Both the position numbers and the translations under genes were made by a program. Shown in pieces: positions 1 through 14,100 of a DNA stretch of 64,000 nucleotides; the stretch's first letter is position 1, and each line of letters opens with the position of its first letter. The notes beneath the pieces are model-generated. The model worked only from the letters and a program-made list of their open reading frames with translations, searched no databases and had not been told where the DNA came from. The stretch comes from Symsagittifera roscoffensis. Its lineage: Eukaryota > Xenacoelomorpha > Acoela > Convolutidae. The DNA lies in NCBI RefSeq assembly GCF_963678635.1, contig NC_087062.1:7924193-7988192 (forward strand), given 5' to 3'.

Positions 1-606
1 ACGTATCTCAAAATGTTTCACTCACATTTTTTTACAATACTCATGAGAACAAAAAAAAAGACATCATTTTTGTGTGCTTGAGGAGAAGAGAAACTAAAAA
101 CTGGTTGAAAAAACTACCTATTGCTTTATATCGTTATAATAGTTTAAAATTTACAATTTAAGCTTAAAATGAATCAAGATGACGAAAGATTCTTCATTCC
201 AACATCATTTAAAATCAAAACTTTTCAACATGTTTTTCTCGATTTTTCGAAATAATTTGAAGTATCGATCGACGCAAGAATGACAAGTGTTTCATAAGTC
301 GTGTAAGAAAATATCGGCCGAAACTGACAGATATCTTCGAGTTACATTTTTTAATTCCAAAACGTAAATGAAAAGGCTTCAATATGCTCTCAAACATGAC
401 GCCATGTAACTTCTTTTTCATCTCCATTTTTGATGAACAGCTCGTATGTTGGTCCTATCCCTCGTGGATAAAATGATTAAAAAAAAAAAAAAAAAAAAAT
501 CGGTCGAGACTCGTGGTGTCTGTCTTTCTTAACTCTTATGGTACAATTAGTCTGTGTTTCTTTTGGTTTTTACAATATCAAAGAAAAACATTTGTTTCGC
601 TTTCAG
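1..606. other. Upstream flank or intron of the agrin-like gene
   Basis: AT-rich non-coding sequence with a run of about 19 A at 481-499. The last bases (tttcag, 601-606) form the acceptor of the first recognisable exon. The exon with the start codon and signal peptide is not visible, so the gene probably begins left of the window. No other coding signal seen. Confidence 0.6.
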
Positions 607-768
607 TCTGACGTGGTCGTGTTTGGGTCTATTCTGTATGTGGACAAGCAGGCCTCTTCCCTCATGGTGTCTGTAATCAGGAGTTTCAAGGGACCCGACT
701 TCAAGGGGGGCAACCTACGCATTCACTACCCACACTACACACAAATCGACGAGGCTTGCCTTGACAAG
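607..768 (+). CDS. AGRN: Agrin exon: NtA/NTR-like domain, first half
   Basis: Fifty-four codons, phase 0 at both ends, between tttcag and gtaccc. The peptide begins [18 protein letters not shown] and continues [10 protein letters not shown], the beta-strand pattern of the agrin NtA (OB-fold, TIMP/NTR-like) domain, including the typical phrase of a conserved Lys-Gly before Asp. It ends in DEACLDK, where the NtA domain has a conserved Cys. Confidence 0.7.
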
Positions 769-3700
769 GTACCCATAAAACTATTTAAATTTTCCTGCTT
801 TTAGCTCCAAAAATCAAATTTACTTTTTGACAATGTTTCAAAAATGTCTCCTTGCTAACGAAAAGAAGTATTTTTGTCTGGTTCGCTCCCTATATTTTTT
901 ATACGCAAAAGTTAGGTTTATTTGCTGAAAAGCACAATTCTTGTGCTGATTTTTGGCTGAAAACAGTAATAGCATTATAAAAATTATATTTATTGCAGGT
1001 CATTTACATAATATTTGAGTGAAAAGTAGTTTTTTCTGCTATAATCCCTTTGTATATTACTTCTAGTTTCTCTTAAGGAAAAAACAGGAAGATTTGAAAT
1101 ATGAAATAAAATGAGAAACACAACGTTTGATTCGAAGACTTAAATACCACTAATCCGATAATCTGCCGCAAATTCACAATTATACATTTTTATTGTGTTA
1201 TTAGTAACACATGATATGATGTTCTGGTCCGTATTATAATATCGATTGTGAGCAATTAGGCCACCTGTTTGGCTTATGATCACGTTTAGCGTATTCATAA
1301 AATATTATACAATTTTTGCCGATGTGATAATTAAAAACTTATTTCACGTGTTATTTTGAAATGCCGAAGTTTCAGAAGTTAGCTGATTGGAAATTGCATT
1401 CACTTATTTTGTTTTAACCAATTACACACGTTTCTTTCTTTCGTCCAATTGACAGGAACCTAAATCTGCCTATGGTGCCAATTAACCTAAGTGTCAATCA
1501 GTCTATAAATAATTACTGGAGCATATTTTAGTTCAAAAAAATGACAAAATCGAATGAATCTAATTTAAAAATAGCCATTCTCAGTTTTTCCTTAAGTTGC
1601 ATTTACATGTTAAAGCTTGCAGTGGGAGACACTAAGCTACTCATGGCCTATACCAGGACCACTTATGGACCCCCAACATCGGTGGAAATATCACCTGGAG
1701 GACTCTTGGAAGACCCCTCCGAAAATTCCTCGCCCGCAGCAAGAGCTATGAGTCCCCCCTCAGTCGGGATAACTCATCCGGATCAAGTTGCGATCCAGAC
1801 AACACTGGAACTGAAGAGAGCTCCGTTGGATTTGGACCGTTCCGTCCTGGACGCAATAAATTTCATTCTGCAAACAGACTCAGGTAGAATACCTGTCACT
1901 TAAGAAAAATGACAGCCCTTCATAAACATTTGCTTAAAAAAACTTTTGGCAGAATTCTAACAAAGCCTACTCTTTAACATACTCTTCTAAAATTATGATT
2001 TCGCATTTTTTCCCCACAAAAATAGCTTATTTATTGGGTGTGTTTTATTGATAGCATAGAATTTTTTTTCGTATTAATTAAAAATTGGGGATTATTACCA
2101 AGGCAAACCGGATTCGATAACAAGTTGTATCCGACAAAAGAAGCTTCCCAGAAAAAAAGCTTGATAACGCTTCAGAAGGAATCTTTCATATGGCCGGTCA
2201 AGATTTGAACGGTAATTGAAAACGATTTAGTTTGACAGTGAAACGAAAGTATGACAACTTAAACCATTTATTTAACTAGTCTACAAAAGATTTTAAAATG
2301 AGATTGCTGTGATTGATAAATATTTCCCCATTATATTTTAGTTTGACAATTGCAACTGTGAACAAATTCCTGATCACTGTAAATACACCAACGGGCCAAC
2401 GCTCTTCCAAAATAACCCTCTCAAAACTGGCGCAATTTTGCTGGCCGGTATTCTTTCCCTTCTCTATCGACAAATTTGTTTTCCCTTAGGTATACACGTT
2501 GCAATGAAAACAATAAACGTAAGCAACGTACCATCGAACAAAAAGTACCTGAAGATATATCTGTTCATAAATACTCCATATTTCTTTATCTATTCTAATC
2601 GAAAACACTAACACTTTGATCCAAAATGTTGCCAAATTGAGTTAGCCCTGGGTATAATTTTTCCGGAAATCACAGTTCAATAGATAATTGATCAAGCGAA
2701 AAGTTGATGGCCACGAGCTACCATTATTAACTATCCATTGCGAAAACATTTTGCTCTATAAAGACTGTTTACAACCTTATAAACCTATTACTCGGTCTCA
2801 TTATTATTTATTAACTAAACCTCTGTAAAAAGAAGTTTTATAACCATTGGTTCAAAAAATAGTCATATATTCTTATTGAATCCACAATGGTAGAAAAAAT
2901 AACCGTTGATATATAATTTGCTCTCAAATAAAAGGAAAAAATTTATCATAAATTCAAAGAAAAAGAGAAAGATAAAAATCAAGTTTTCCTTTTTTCAATC
3001 TTCACTTTTGGTCGAAAAACGGAGAAGCGGTTACAAATGTTGAGATTCGCATCTCTTGTCTTATTTACGCGCCTGTTCTTTATTTCAGAAGGTCAAAACG
3101 TGCAATCGGACGCAGCTAAAAATCAAGGTAAACCATTGATGATTGCATTACGTTTTAAGAAGATTTCCACTCGTAAATTTGAATTAACTGATGATTTCAA
3201 CTATCTATAGTCAACATAAATGGCTAATAATCAACAAACCGCCATATCTTGAAGCCGAAATTGCATCGGAATAACGTAAATTACATCAGAATTACGTAAA
3301 AATTGCAAAACAACAGTGACAATCTGTTTTTATGATGTATAACAAAATTAATTTTTGGCTTGTTGGAATCGTAATCCTATTTTCGGTTTGTTGGCCTTTC
3401 GGCTTGTTGGCCTAACACCACATAACTGTACAAACAACAGAGTCAAAAATCGTAACTTAAAAATTTAATGCTCTTATCCGAATGATACCCCGGGTTATAC
3501 CTAAAAAATCATTCTGTAAATCGCTGATGGTTAAGTTTTGGGATTTTTTTCACAATGGTACATTGTTGTTTCATTATAAGTTTTTCTAAAATAATTGAAT
3601 CAGCGCTGGGAATTACAATTTTTGTCAGCTATCGATGAATCAGCAATGAATCAGCGATATTCCACGGATGAACTAACAATAAATCAGCTATGTTTCACCT

Positions 3701-5145
3701 ATTGATTAGCGCATGTATCTACATTTTTTGTTTGGTTTCATTTAAAAAAAAAACATTTTCAGATCACCAGATTTTGCTGATGGTTTGTGATGAAGAATTC
3801 TCTCGGACGGAATATTTTTTGTTTGAATGCAACACTTTGGCATATTTTATTTCGAGTTTATTTTTTTTCGCTCAGATAAACAATTATCAACAATCAAAAC
3901 ACTGATTCAACGTTATTTTAATGGCACTAAATCAGTTGAAACAGTTGAATTAGCGCTGAATCAGCTGGAGCAGTACAACATTGCCGATGTGCAAGTGCCG
4001 AAAACCAAAATTTTGTTCAACAGTGCCGAAAATTACTTTGAATGCTGTTTTTACTCATCCCAAGCGTGGCCTCCCTAAGCGTGACGTCATAAAATTCACC
4101 AAGCGTGGCGCCCAAGAGTGGCGTCATTAACGAACATTTAACTCAACAAATTGCTGTATTTTTTTCTCGGTTTCACTCCAATTTACAATTACGATCCTTT
4201 ACACCCCCTACAAGTCCCCCACCCCGGTCAACGCCTCGCTCGCCCCGCCCCGCCCCGCATAACTCGATTAGCCAATTCTTATTTAGCAGACTGTCGGTTT
4301 AAAGTTATCGGTGGGCGCGCCATGCGCGCGTCGCCGCTTTACGGCGATAACCAGCTCTAACTTTCATAAATAGAGTGTTACCTTCTGTTGGCAAGATCGC
4401 AACAAGTTAATGAAGCGACTGCCGCGGTCCCAAACAAAAACATATTCTAAGCGAACCGTAGAAATTGGATCTTTGCCCCACTTTTTGAAAAATGTCGGAT
4501 GTTTGCCCTACTAAAGCTGTTTTTCGGATGTGTTTGCAAAACTTTTTGGTTTTTCGGATGTTCGATGTTGCACGGTACCCAACCCGGAAATGCTGTAATT
4601 GAATATAATTGAGGAGGGCAATTTGATTACGTTTACCACCAGAATATTCTATTTTATTCTTCCGATATCTGTTGTGGCCCATTTGCATGCTAGAGCCACA
4701 CCTGCTTTCATGGATGACGAATGAGAAAACAAAGTTTCAGATGATATAATAATCGACAAAGCTGCTCGTATCTAGACTAACACTTAAATAATTTAACTGC
4801 AGTTCAAAATGTCTACAGTAGTTTGATATAAAAAATTTGAAATCGATTTTATTAAAAAAACAATATTTGAAAACAAAAAATTCAACTATACTTCTCTGTC
4901 TCAACAATTTATAACAAAAAAACTAACTTAACAAAGTAAGTGTTACAAATTTTAACATTTTAAAGCATTAATTGGATAAAATAACACAATTTAAACTCAA
5001 CTTGTTTCACTTTGCATTCAGTTATGATAATATGCAATCATCAGTTGAAAGAGGTTGGTCTTTTAATTATTTCGAACAAGTTTCTTAACTTTGTCGTTGT
5101 GTAATATTTAATGTATAATGCAGAGAGAGAGAGAGAGAGCGAGCG

Positions 5146-5187
<42 letters not shown>

Positions 5188-8100
5188 GGAGGAAGAGGAG
5201 GAGAGAGAGAGATAGAAAATACAGAACACTGATCGCAATCGCAATGATCGTTTTGATTACAACGAATGCGATCATTTTTATTTTTAGCCGATTTCGCAGA
5301 GTTTTTAGCAATGAATTTGATCACTTTTTTCTGGAATTTTTTAATATTTTTTTTGGCTTGGGTAAAATACTGCAGCCTATTTGAAAAGCTGGAAAAAATG
5401 AATAGTTTGCCAGATATTTTTTTGTTGGCGAATTCGGCTTGTTTATAAGTAGACTCGAAACTGTGAACAAAAAAGTTTTGATATGGTGTTGAGGCTTTGT
5501 TGTCTACTTCTAGCCAATCAGACTGAAGCAAAAGAAACTCACTTCAAATATAGGACTCAAAAGAGTCAAATATAGGACTCAACTGCTCATAATTTTATGC
5601 AAATTGATGCCAAAAAATAAACGTTTCTACCCAAAAAATTTAAGAGAGTAGCTACCCGGGTTTCCTAATTCAATCATTGCAAAAGATACAACGATTGGCC
5701 TTGGCTAGTTCGATTGATATTTTTTTTAAAATCAATTTATCACAAGAAAAAAACTTAATTTGAAAGTTTAAATCTTGGGGCAGTTTTCCCTTGTTAGTTT
5801 TAGCGCGAGTCATTTCAAAAACATTTATGGCATCTATAAAAATAATTAGCAATTTTACTGCTTACAATTTTTGATAAATTTTTGATAGTAGATTTTTAAA
5901 TAGCCTTAATTTGTCCTTCTGAGGACAAAAATCAGTTTGGAATTGAAACGCATTCGACTTCGGCAATTTGTAAAATATATCGTCAGGTTTCGAAAATGAA
6001 AACAAAACAGATTGCACAGTTTGTAGTCGATGCTTTACTTGTTAATTATCACGGATTTTCTCAAAACGTAAAAACTAAGGCTTTGGCATCGCGCTGAACA
6101 ACTATCAAGCGGAATGTTTATCAAAAGTATTCTTAAAAAATCATCAGCTCTTTTTGAATTTTTTATGGCCACAAATATTGTTTTCGAAGCTTAATTTTTA
6201 CTGTTTTTGTTTTCTGTTGGCATGGGCGTCACATATAGCGTTCTTTTTTTACCTCCAAATATGTCGCATATGTTTTCCTCGTCACGAAATAATGTATAAT
6301 TATTGCTTCAAAAGTCTGAAGAACAATTCGATGATTTTGTATAGGACATATCATTGCATGAATATCAGGCAAAGGCTTTTCTCATGGGCGACAGACCGAA
6401 TGCGCGAAATATCTCAATTAAATACTGCGCTCTAAACTGTCCCAAACTGCCAAATTTTATCCTCTATTTCTTTGTTTTCATGAATGAGGAAACCCAATTG
6501 GCGACGGATATGTTTTTTTTCCGCATTCGATCCTGTACATGAGGGACATCCTCTCATAGGATGAGCAAACATTCGTCGTACAAATTGAAGTCGTTATAAC
6601 CGCTCTTTGATTTTTACCATTTTGCGAGAAACAAATTCACAAATGCACAATGCTGAAACTTAAATGACCTACATGGGCACCAGTCTTAATAGAATCGTTG
6701 AACAAATCTCTTTAGCAGACTAAACAGATTTTACGAAAAAACAACCCCGTTCTGACAAGAAAGGGTTACAATCGATTTTATTCAGCTATTGTAAGACATG
6801 CCTGATCAGAGTCCATGTGGTTTGATAGTCAATTTCAACCAAATTTTAATTTGTTTATATCCATTTTTTAGCAACTTTTTTGGTTTCCATTTCATACGGA
6901 TGGTAGAAGAAAAAATCGATTTATTTTGAATTAAATCGATTTTAATCCAATTTTTGTCTATTCGTTTTATACAGAAAATATAGAGATTATATTCACATTT
7001 CTAAATCATCAAACGACAAAGAGTCGAAAAACAATTAAAGTATGCCTTCAATTGGTTTTTCGTTTCGATGTTTGAAATAAAAAACTATGAGCATAACTAA
7101 TATGACAACTTTTTGCAACAAAAATATTTTTTCCTAATTTGAATCTTTCATTTATATTTCGTAACCTAACAAAAATGAGCCTAGAACGTGAATATTCAAA
7201 ACGAAACTTGAATAAACCTTACATAGTTTTCTTTCATTACCGCGAGAACCATTAAATTTGCACAATTTGAGGAGAAATCCCTTAATCGCAATACTTTATG
7301 GTAAATATCTCGCTTCTGGTGACTCTTGCTCTCTGTAACTCTATAGAGACTTTCTTGAGTTTAGACATTTTCTCAAGCTCCGAAACATACGGAATGGTTA
7401 AGCTAAACCTTTTTTGGTTGAGACAATGATGAATTTCATTACCTTGCGAAAATCCATTTAAATCCATTTTTTAGGAAATAAAATTATTATTTCTTCTACC
7501 GTAAAAATCCTTCGAATTCTTCGCAAGACGGTGTACGTATCTAAATGAGCTACTCTAAATCAATTTGTATACGGTATTTTATTGGTATAAATTTGTTTTG
7601 AATCGATTTCAAATACAAGTTTGTCAGTTTAATAAATAAGAAAATTAGTGATTGGGGCTCTTTGGTTTTTTAGTGTTTGATCAGTAAACTTAAAACGTGT
7701 AAACCAAAAATGCATCATTCAATTTCATAAAAACATGATATCAAAATGGAATTTGTACAAAAAACAACAAAATATGAACCAAACAGTGAAGTATAATTGC
7801 TCTTGCCTTGCAATTTTTTTCTTTCATACCCCGCAAAATTTCTTGCTATTGCACAGTTTGTAGTCGATGCTTTACTTGTTAATTATCACGGATTTTCTCA
7901 AAACGTAAAAACTAAGGCTTTGGCATTGCGCTGAACAACTATCAAGCGGAATGTTTATCAAAAGTATTCTTAAAAAATCATCAGCTCTTTTTGAATTTTT
8001 TATGGCCACAAATATTGTTTTCGAAGCTTAATTTTTACTGTTTTTGTTTTCTGTTGGCATGGGCGTCACATATAGCGTTCTTTTTTTACCTCCAAATATG

Positions 8101-11100
8101 TCGCATATGTTTTCCTCGTCACGAAATAATGTATAATTATTGCTTCAAAAGTCTGAAGAACAATTCGATGATTTTGTATAGGACATATCATTGCATGAAT
8201 ATCAGGCAAAGGCTTTTCTCATGGGCGACAGACCGAATGCGCGAAATATCTCAATTAAATACTGCGCTCTAAACTGTCCCAAACTGCCAAATTTTATCCT
8301 CTATTTCTTTGTTTTCATGAATGAGGAAACCCAATTGGCGACGGATATGTTTTTTTTCCGCATTCGATCCTGTACATGAGGGACATCCTCTCATAGGATG
8401 AGCAAACATTCGTCGTACAAATTGAAGTCGTTATAACCGCTCTTTGATTTTTACCATTTTGCGAGAAACAAATTCACAAATGCACAATGCTGAAACTTAA
8501 ATGACCTACATGGGCACCAGTCTTAATAGAATCGTTGAACAAATCTCTTTAGCAGACTAAACAGATTTTACGAAAAAACAACCCCGTTCTGACAAGAAAG
8601 GGTTACAATCGATTTTATTCAGCTATTGTAAGACATGCCTGATCAGAGTCCATGTGGTTTGATAGTCAATTTCAACCAAATTTTAATTTGTTTATATCCA
8701 TTTTTTAGCAACTTTTTTGGTTTCCATTTCATACGGATGGTAGAAGAAAAAATCGATTTATTTTGAATTAAATCGATTTTAATCCAATTTTTGTCTATTC
8801 GTTTTATACAGAAAATATAGAGATTATATTCACATTTCTAAATCATCAAACGACAAAGAGTCGAAAAACAATTAAAGTATGCCTTCAATTGGTTTTTCGT
8901 TTCGATGTTTGAAATAAAAAACTATGAGCATAACTAATATGACAACTTTTTGCAACAAAAATATTTTTTCCTAATTTGAATCTTTCATTTATATTTCGTA
9001 ACCTAACAAAAATGAGCCTAGAACGTGAATATTCAAAACGAAACTTGAATAAACCTTACATAGTTTTCTTTCATTACCGCGAGAACCATTAAATTTGCAC
9101 AATTTGAGGAGAAATCCCTTAATCGCAATACTTTATGGTAAATATCTCGCTTCTGGTGACTCTTGCTCTCTGTAACTCTATAGAGACTTTCTTGAGTTTA
9201 GACATTTTCTCAAGCTCCGAAACATACGGAATGGTTAAGCTAAACCTTTTTTGGTTGAGACAATGATGAATTTCATTACCTTGCGAAAATCCATTTAAAT
9301 CCATTTTTTAGGAAATAAAATTATTATTTCTTCTACCGTAAAAATCCTTCGAATTCTTCGCAAGACGGTGTACGTATCTAAATGAGCTACTCTAAATCAA
9401 TTTGTATACGGTATTTTATTGGTATAAATTTGTTTTGAATCGATTTCAAATACAAGTTTGTCAGTTTAATAAATAAGAAAATTAGTGATTGGGGCTCTTT
9501 GGTTTTTTAGTGTTTGATCAGTAAACTTAAAACGTGTAAACCAAAAATGCATCATTCAATTTCATAAAAACATGATATCAAAATGGAATTTGTACAAAAA
9601 ACAACAAAATATGAACCAAACAGTGAAGTATAATTGCTCTTGCCTTGCAATTTTTTTCTTTCATACCCCGCAAAATTTCTTGCTATGAGCCCCCCAAATT
9701 TTTCTTCTAACTCAAAATAATTGATTCTTTAAATCTTTTTTTTTCGCAATTAATGTTATAATTATTAATTTTACTAGCTGAAAACTTCAACCAGTCAATG
9801 AATTTTTTTAGAATATTGAATTTTGAAACCATGTTAATCCCATGTAAAAACTTAAATAATGCTTCTTGCACTGGACATTTTATTTTTTTGAAAGTTTTCT
9901 CAGTAATACTAACGGGAAATGAAATTATATAGTTTCTTAAGTTTGAGAAAGATTATTTAAACATTCATTTGGAATTAACATGTTTTCAAATAGTCAGCCA
10001 TTTAATGACTCATGGACTGGTTGATTTTTTAAAACGAAGTTAATTCCAAGTAAAAGTATAGATAATATTTTTCACGTTACATAATTTATGCAGCATAGTT
10101 AGTTCTCAAATTTCGCTTTGAACCATGCACATCACTTATAGAAGAATATTTTCCCAAAGGAATTTTCCTTCCTACTTTTTTTCCGAAATTTTACCAGTTG
10201 CTATGAAAATTTTCAGACAATGTTCCGACCACTGCAGTCTTCGTTAGAAGAGAATCAATTTTTATTTTTTTTTGCTTGAATTGGATAAAGGGCGCTAACT
10301 TAAGCTTCAACAACTTGTTAGTAACTGATTTACAACACAAAACACTTTTTATTGGTTTTTTAGGCACAAAATCTATTGGTTTTTAATTTGCTCTAAATTG
10401 GCGTAGAAGCAAAATTTTGAAATCGGTCCAAAAATCCTTGACGCCGGGAAAAGGTTTCCAAATATCACCCTACAAAATCGGTCAAATCCCACTATTATGA
10501 TCCCAATCATTTTATGATTGAAAGGGCTTAATTATATTGAACCACTTGAGCCCATTTGACGAGTATTTGTGGCACCTGAAAAGTCTGGGAAAGAAATTTT
10601 AGTTCCTTGCCATTTTCAGCAGCTAAAAAAATAGTTCACACGGCGTAGTTGTAAGAATAGCCATTTGCATGTGGCTTCTTGGTTTAGTATAAGTTTAATT
10701 TTGGGCGCACCGTGATACTTTTTTTGTTTATTTTACGGTAAATTTAAACCTTTTTTTAAAAAAAACAACTTGTCGTCGGAAAATTTTAAAGCCTGTATTT
10801 TATATGGTATGATCAAAATCCACGTATGTCATTTGGATAGAATACCAGAACCTAAATCCGTGTAGTTTTCCCACGGAATCTCGTTTCTTAAAAATAGGCA
10901 AATATGGTGCTGATCTCGAAAGGGTTAAATAAATATAACAAGACTTCAGAGGGTACTATTCGTTATTTTAATGAACAGAATAACTCCTTTTGTTGTAAAA
11001 TTGAAGATTAAAGATTAAATTGTGACATGCTAAGGTTCTAATTAGTGAATATTTAAACTTAAGCTTCAGTAGAAAACGTTCTTTGAAAATTTAGCTCAAT

Positions 11101-14100
11101 TTCTCTTTAAGAGTAGTAAGTACTGGAACCTGATCTAAACTACATTTTATGATTGGATAATTTAGATATTTTACCAATGTAAAGTATTTAATATTAACCA
11201 ATCATGATCCATCTAACTAACAACCCACTTATTTGTAAGTGCTGAAGTTACTTGTAATTTCAGCACCAGAGAGATTTGAATTTAACTTAGAAATTAGTTG
11301 GACTCTCCCGAGCACTTCAGCAACCGCAATAAACCAGTATACCCTAGATCTATTGAGCCTAGCAGAGACTAGTTAAACAACCTGAGACTAGATAGTATAA
11401 GAGTAAGATTAGGATCGGTATTAGACTAAGAAGTTGCACGAATCTATCCGGCCGAAAATAAGATAGCGTGACGAGCAGACGGTGTACCCTATCCGAAATT
11501 ACTCTATGAGTTAACCAACTCGGTCCTAACTCATCTGGTGCGACCATAAGTCTCGAACAAGACCTTAATAGCTTAGAATTAACCAAAATAGATTAGAAAT
11601 TAGACAAAAACATTTAAAAAATGTTATACGACAATAATTTAATCGAAATGTCTCTACGACTCAATAGATCAGAGCCAATATTCCGAACCATAACAGAACT
11701 ACCCGGAATTGGAAGAAGACCTCGAACCAGAGACGACATACGACAAAGTAGAAACTTGCCATATAGCTATATGATAGTTAGGCAAAAACCAGAACAAACT
11801 TTTATATTTAGAATACTACTGGCAATGAATTTAGATTTTCATGTACAAACATAAAACCTTGAAGTTAATCTTCAAAATCATTTCAGGCGCTAAACAAAAT
11901 TATTAATATACAATAACGATTGATAAAAAGATCTAAGATCGTTTTCCTAAAACTCTGCAGTAATATACAAAACATGTTTGAAAAATATTTATTGAAAAAT
12001 AAAAAATAAAAATTAGTAGCATGACAATAAATGGTTAGTAATCATAAATCATCCTGTTGTTCCAGCTCCATCATCTAAAACATAACAGCAATCATAAACC
12101 CACTAATATCATCAAAACACTAAATCTTTCCTTTACACACATTTAAAATATTATTAAAACTTAAATTCACTTAATTTTAAAACCAGATCATCAAGGCTTA
12201 TCCTTGGATCTTAAATCATTTTCTACTTAATTAAATTTCAAATTTGATCATCAAGGCTTATCCTTGGATCAAACAGAACAACTTTGTTCTCCCCCACCCA
12301 CTTAATTAGTGTCTAACGACCTCAAACGTCGATTCACTACCCAACCCTTTCTAAAGACCTAAGACTAATAGAAATTTTTAAAACAAAACTAATCATTCAA
12401 ATTAGGATAAACAGTGAAGAACTTCGGTTATTCATCCTTCACTTGACCCCCCCTCTTACCAGACCCAGGATAAATCTTAGACTTAGTAAGTTTAAAATAG
12501 TATCTAACGAACTACTCGCGTTCTAATTATACCTGAACCTTGTGGATCGATTTACTATTCTCCAACCCTTGAACACAATCACTACCCCTAAGTAAGATTA
12601 AGTAAGTTAACACCTTAACTTATACTAGCCACGAGAAAGTAAAAAATCATTCTTCGGAATCGATATACTTTTCTCTCCAACCCTGAACAAACAGACCCAG
12701 GTTAAGCTAACCAAAAAATCGTAAGAACTAACAGTTTAGGAAAATAGAAATCATTTAACAACCTTTTGCATCCGTCATTCTAAACCTTATGTCATTTAAA
12801 AACCTAGGAAATAAACAAACAATCGTTTTACACAATTGTGAAATAGATAACAAAAAATACGACCTTGTAATCACACCTCATACACAAACAGTTGGATACA
12901 TTCGAACAAAACGACAAACACTAAAAAGAAAAATAATAACGAAACAAAGACAAATAACACGAAAAAGATTTTCAAAAAATCGAAACGCATTTTCAGAATC
13001 AGAAACCAACAGTTTAGACGAACTTTACAAACTAAAAGAATCAATAGATAAAAATTACCCACTTCACGATCAATTATATTTTTCTGACTCAGAAACAACT
13101 TCAAATTCATCAAAAAGAGGAAAAAGAAGAATAAAAAAGCAGTATAAACACAAACCAGTACATTTATACAATTGGAATCAACCAATTTGACACATTAATA
13201 ATTACATATTAACAGTAATCGAACGAAAAAATGAGCTCAACGCACACTCCAGGTGAAGAAAGTCCAGATGATGATGAAATCTTTCCTTTTATAGTAGATG
13301 CAACCACTGATAGAGGACAGCATATATTTTGCAAAAATTTACTATTAAATTTATTTGAACCCGGAATCAGTCCATGTAAAACAGAGTTCCCAGATGTAAA
13401 AATCAAAAGACAAATCATAGACCACTACTTAAAAGATATATGCAACATAACACAACAGTATGGAATCTACTCCATAGAATTCACCTCACCAAACCATAAT
13501 AATAGAAAATATACAATTCAAACAGACGATCTTGATTTAGAATTTTCAAAAGTTTTTTCAGAATATATAAAAAGCATCCAATATCATAACTCACAAAGAG
13601 CAAACTCCATATTCACCAATGAAGTTTTCGCAATAATATATAGTTATATTTCGATATTAGAAAACGAAATCCCAATAACAAATGTCTCACCGACAGAAAC
13701 ATCTAAACATTTAAGAGTACGACATGAAATCACACTACTCTCTAGTTATTTAAACATCATTAAAGAAAATTTCACGAAAGACGACGTTTCACAACATACA
13801 AAACACGATCTACAAAAAATTTTGGCATGGTTCATAATAGATTATTTCACACACAATATTGATTTAATTGCACAAGCAAGAAAAAATTTTAGACCCCAAA
13901 ACTCGAACGATGATACCGCTATCACAGAACAATCAGATTATGTTTGGGATACCGAATGGTCTCATCCAGCATTTATAAGCTTCCCACAATCAATCTCAAG
14001 TCAAGCAATAAGTACGATATCTTACATAAGAGATTATGTAAAAGTAATACCATTAACCATTGATGCAACACCATTAAACTATAATACATTTTTGCCCGAT

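Larger units (their letters stand above)
3128..6012 (+). other. First part of the 29-kb agrin intron
   Basis: Non-coding. It holds a zone with repeated variants of the phrase atcagc (about 3600-4000), a GC-rich patch with inverted repeats (about 4200-4350) and a GA-rich microsatellite (5121-5212). ORFs through the GA tract are repeat artefacts. Confidence 0.5.

Noticed and set aside
1620-1623. Acceptor cag at 1620-1622, implying a non-canonical intron
   Set aside because: It breaks the frame; AG at 1614-1615 gives a canonical GT-AG intron and the in-frame LAVGDTK.
5118-5531. Several ORFs on both strands through the GA microsatellite
   Set aside because: Arg/Glu or Ser/Leu repeats encoded by (GA)n; no unique domain.
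6154-9304. Pairs of identical ORFs (6154 and 7991, 7282 and 9119, and others)
   Set aside because: They exist because the DNA is tandemly duplicated; composition and lack of motifs speak against proteins.
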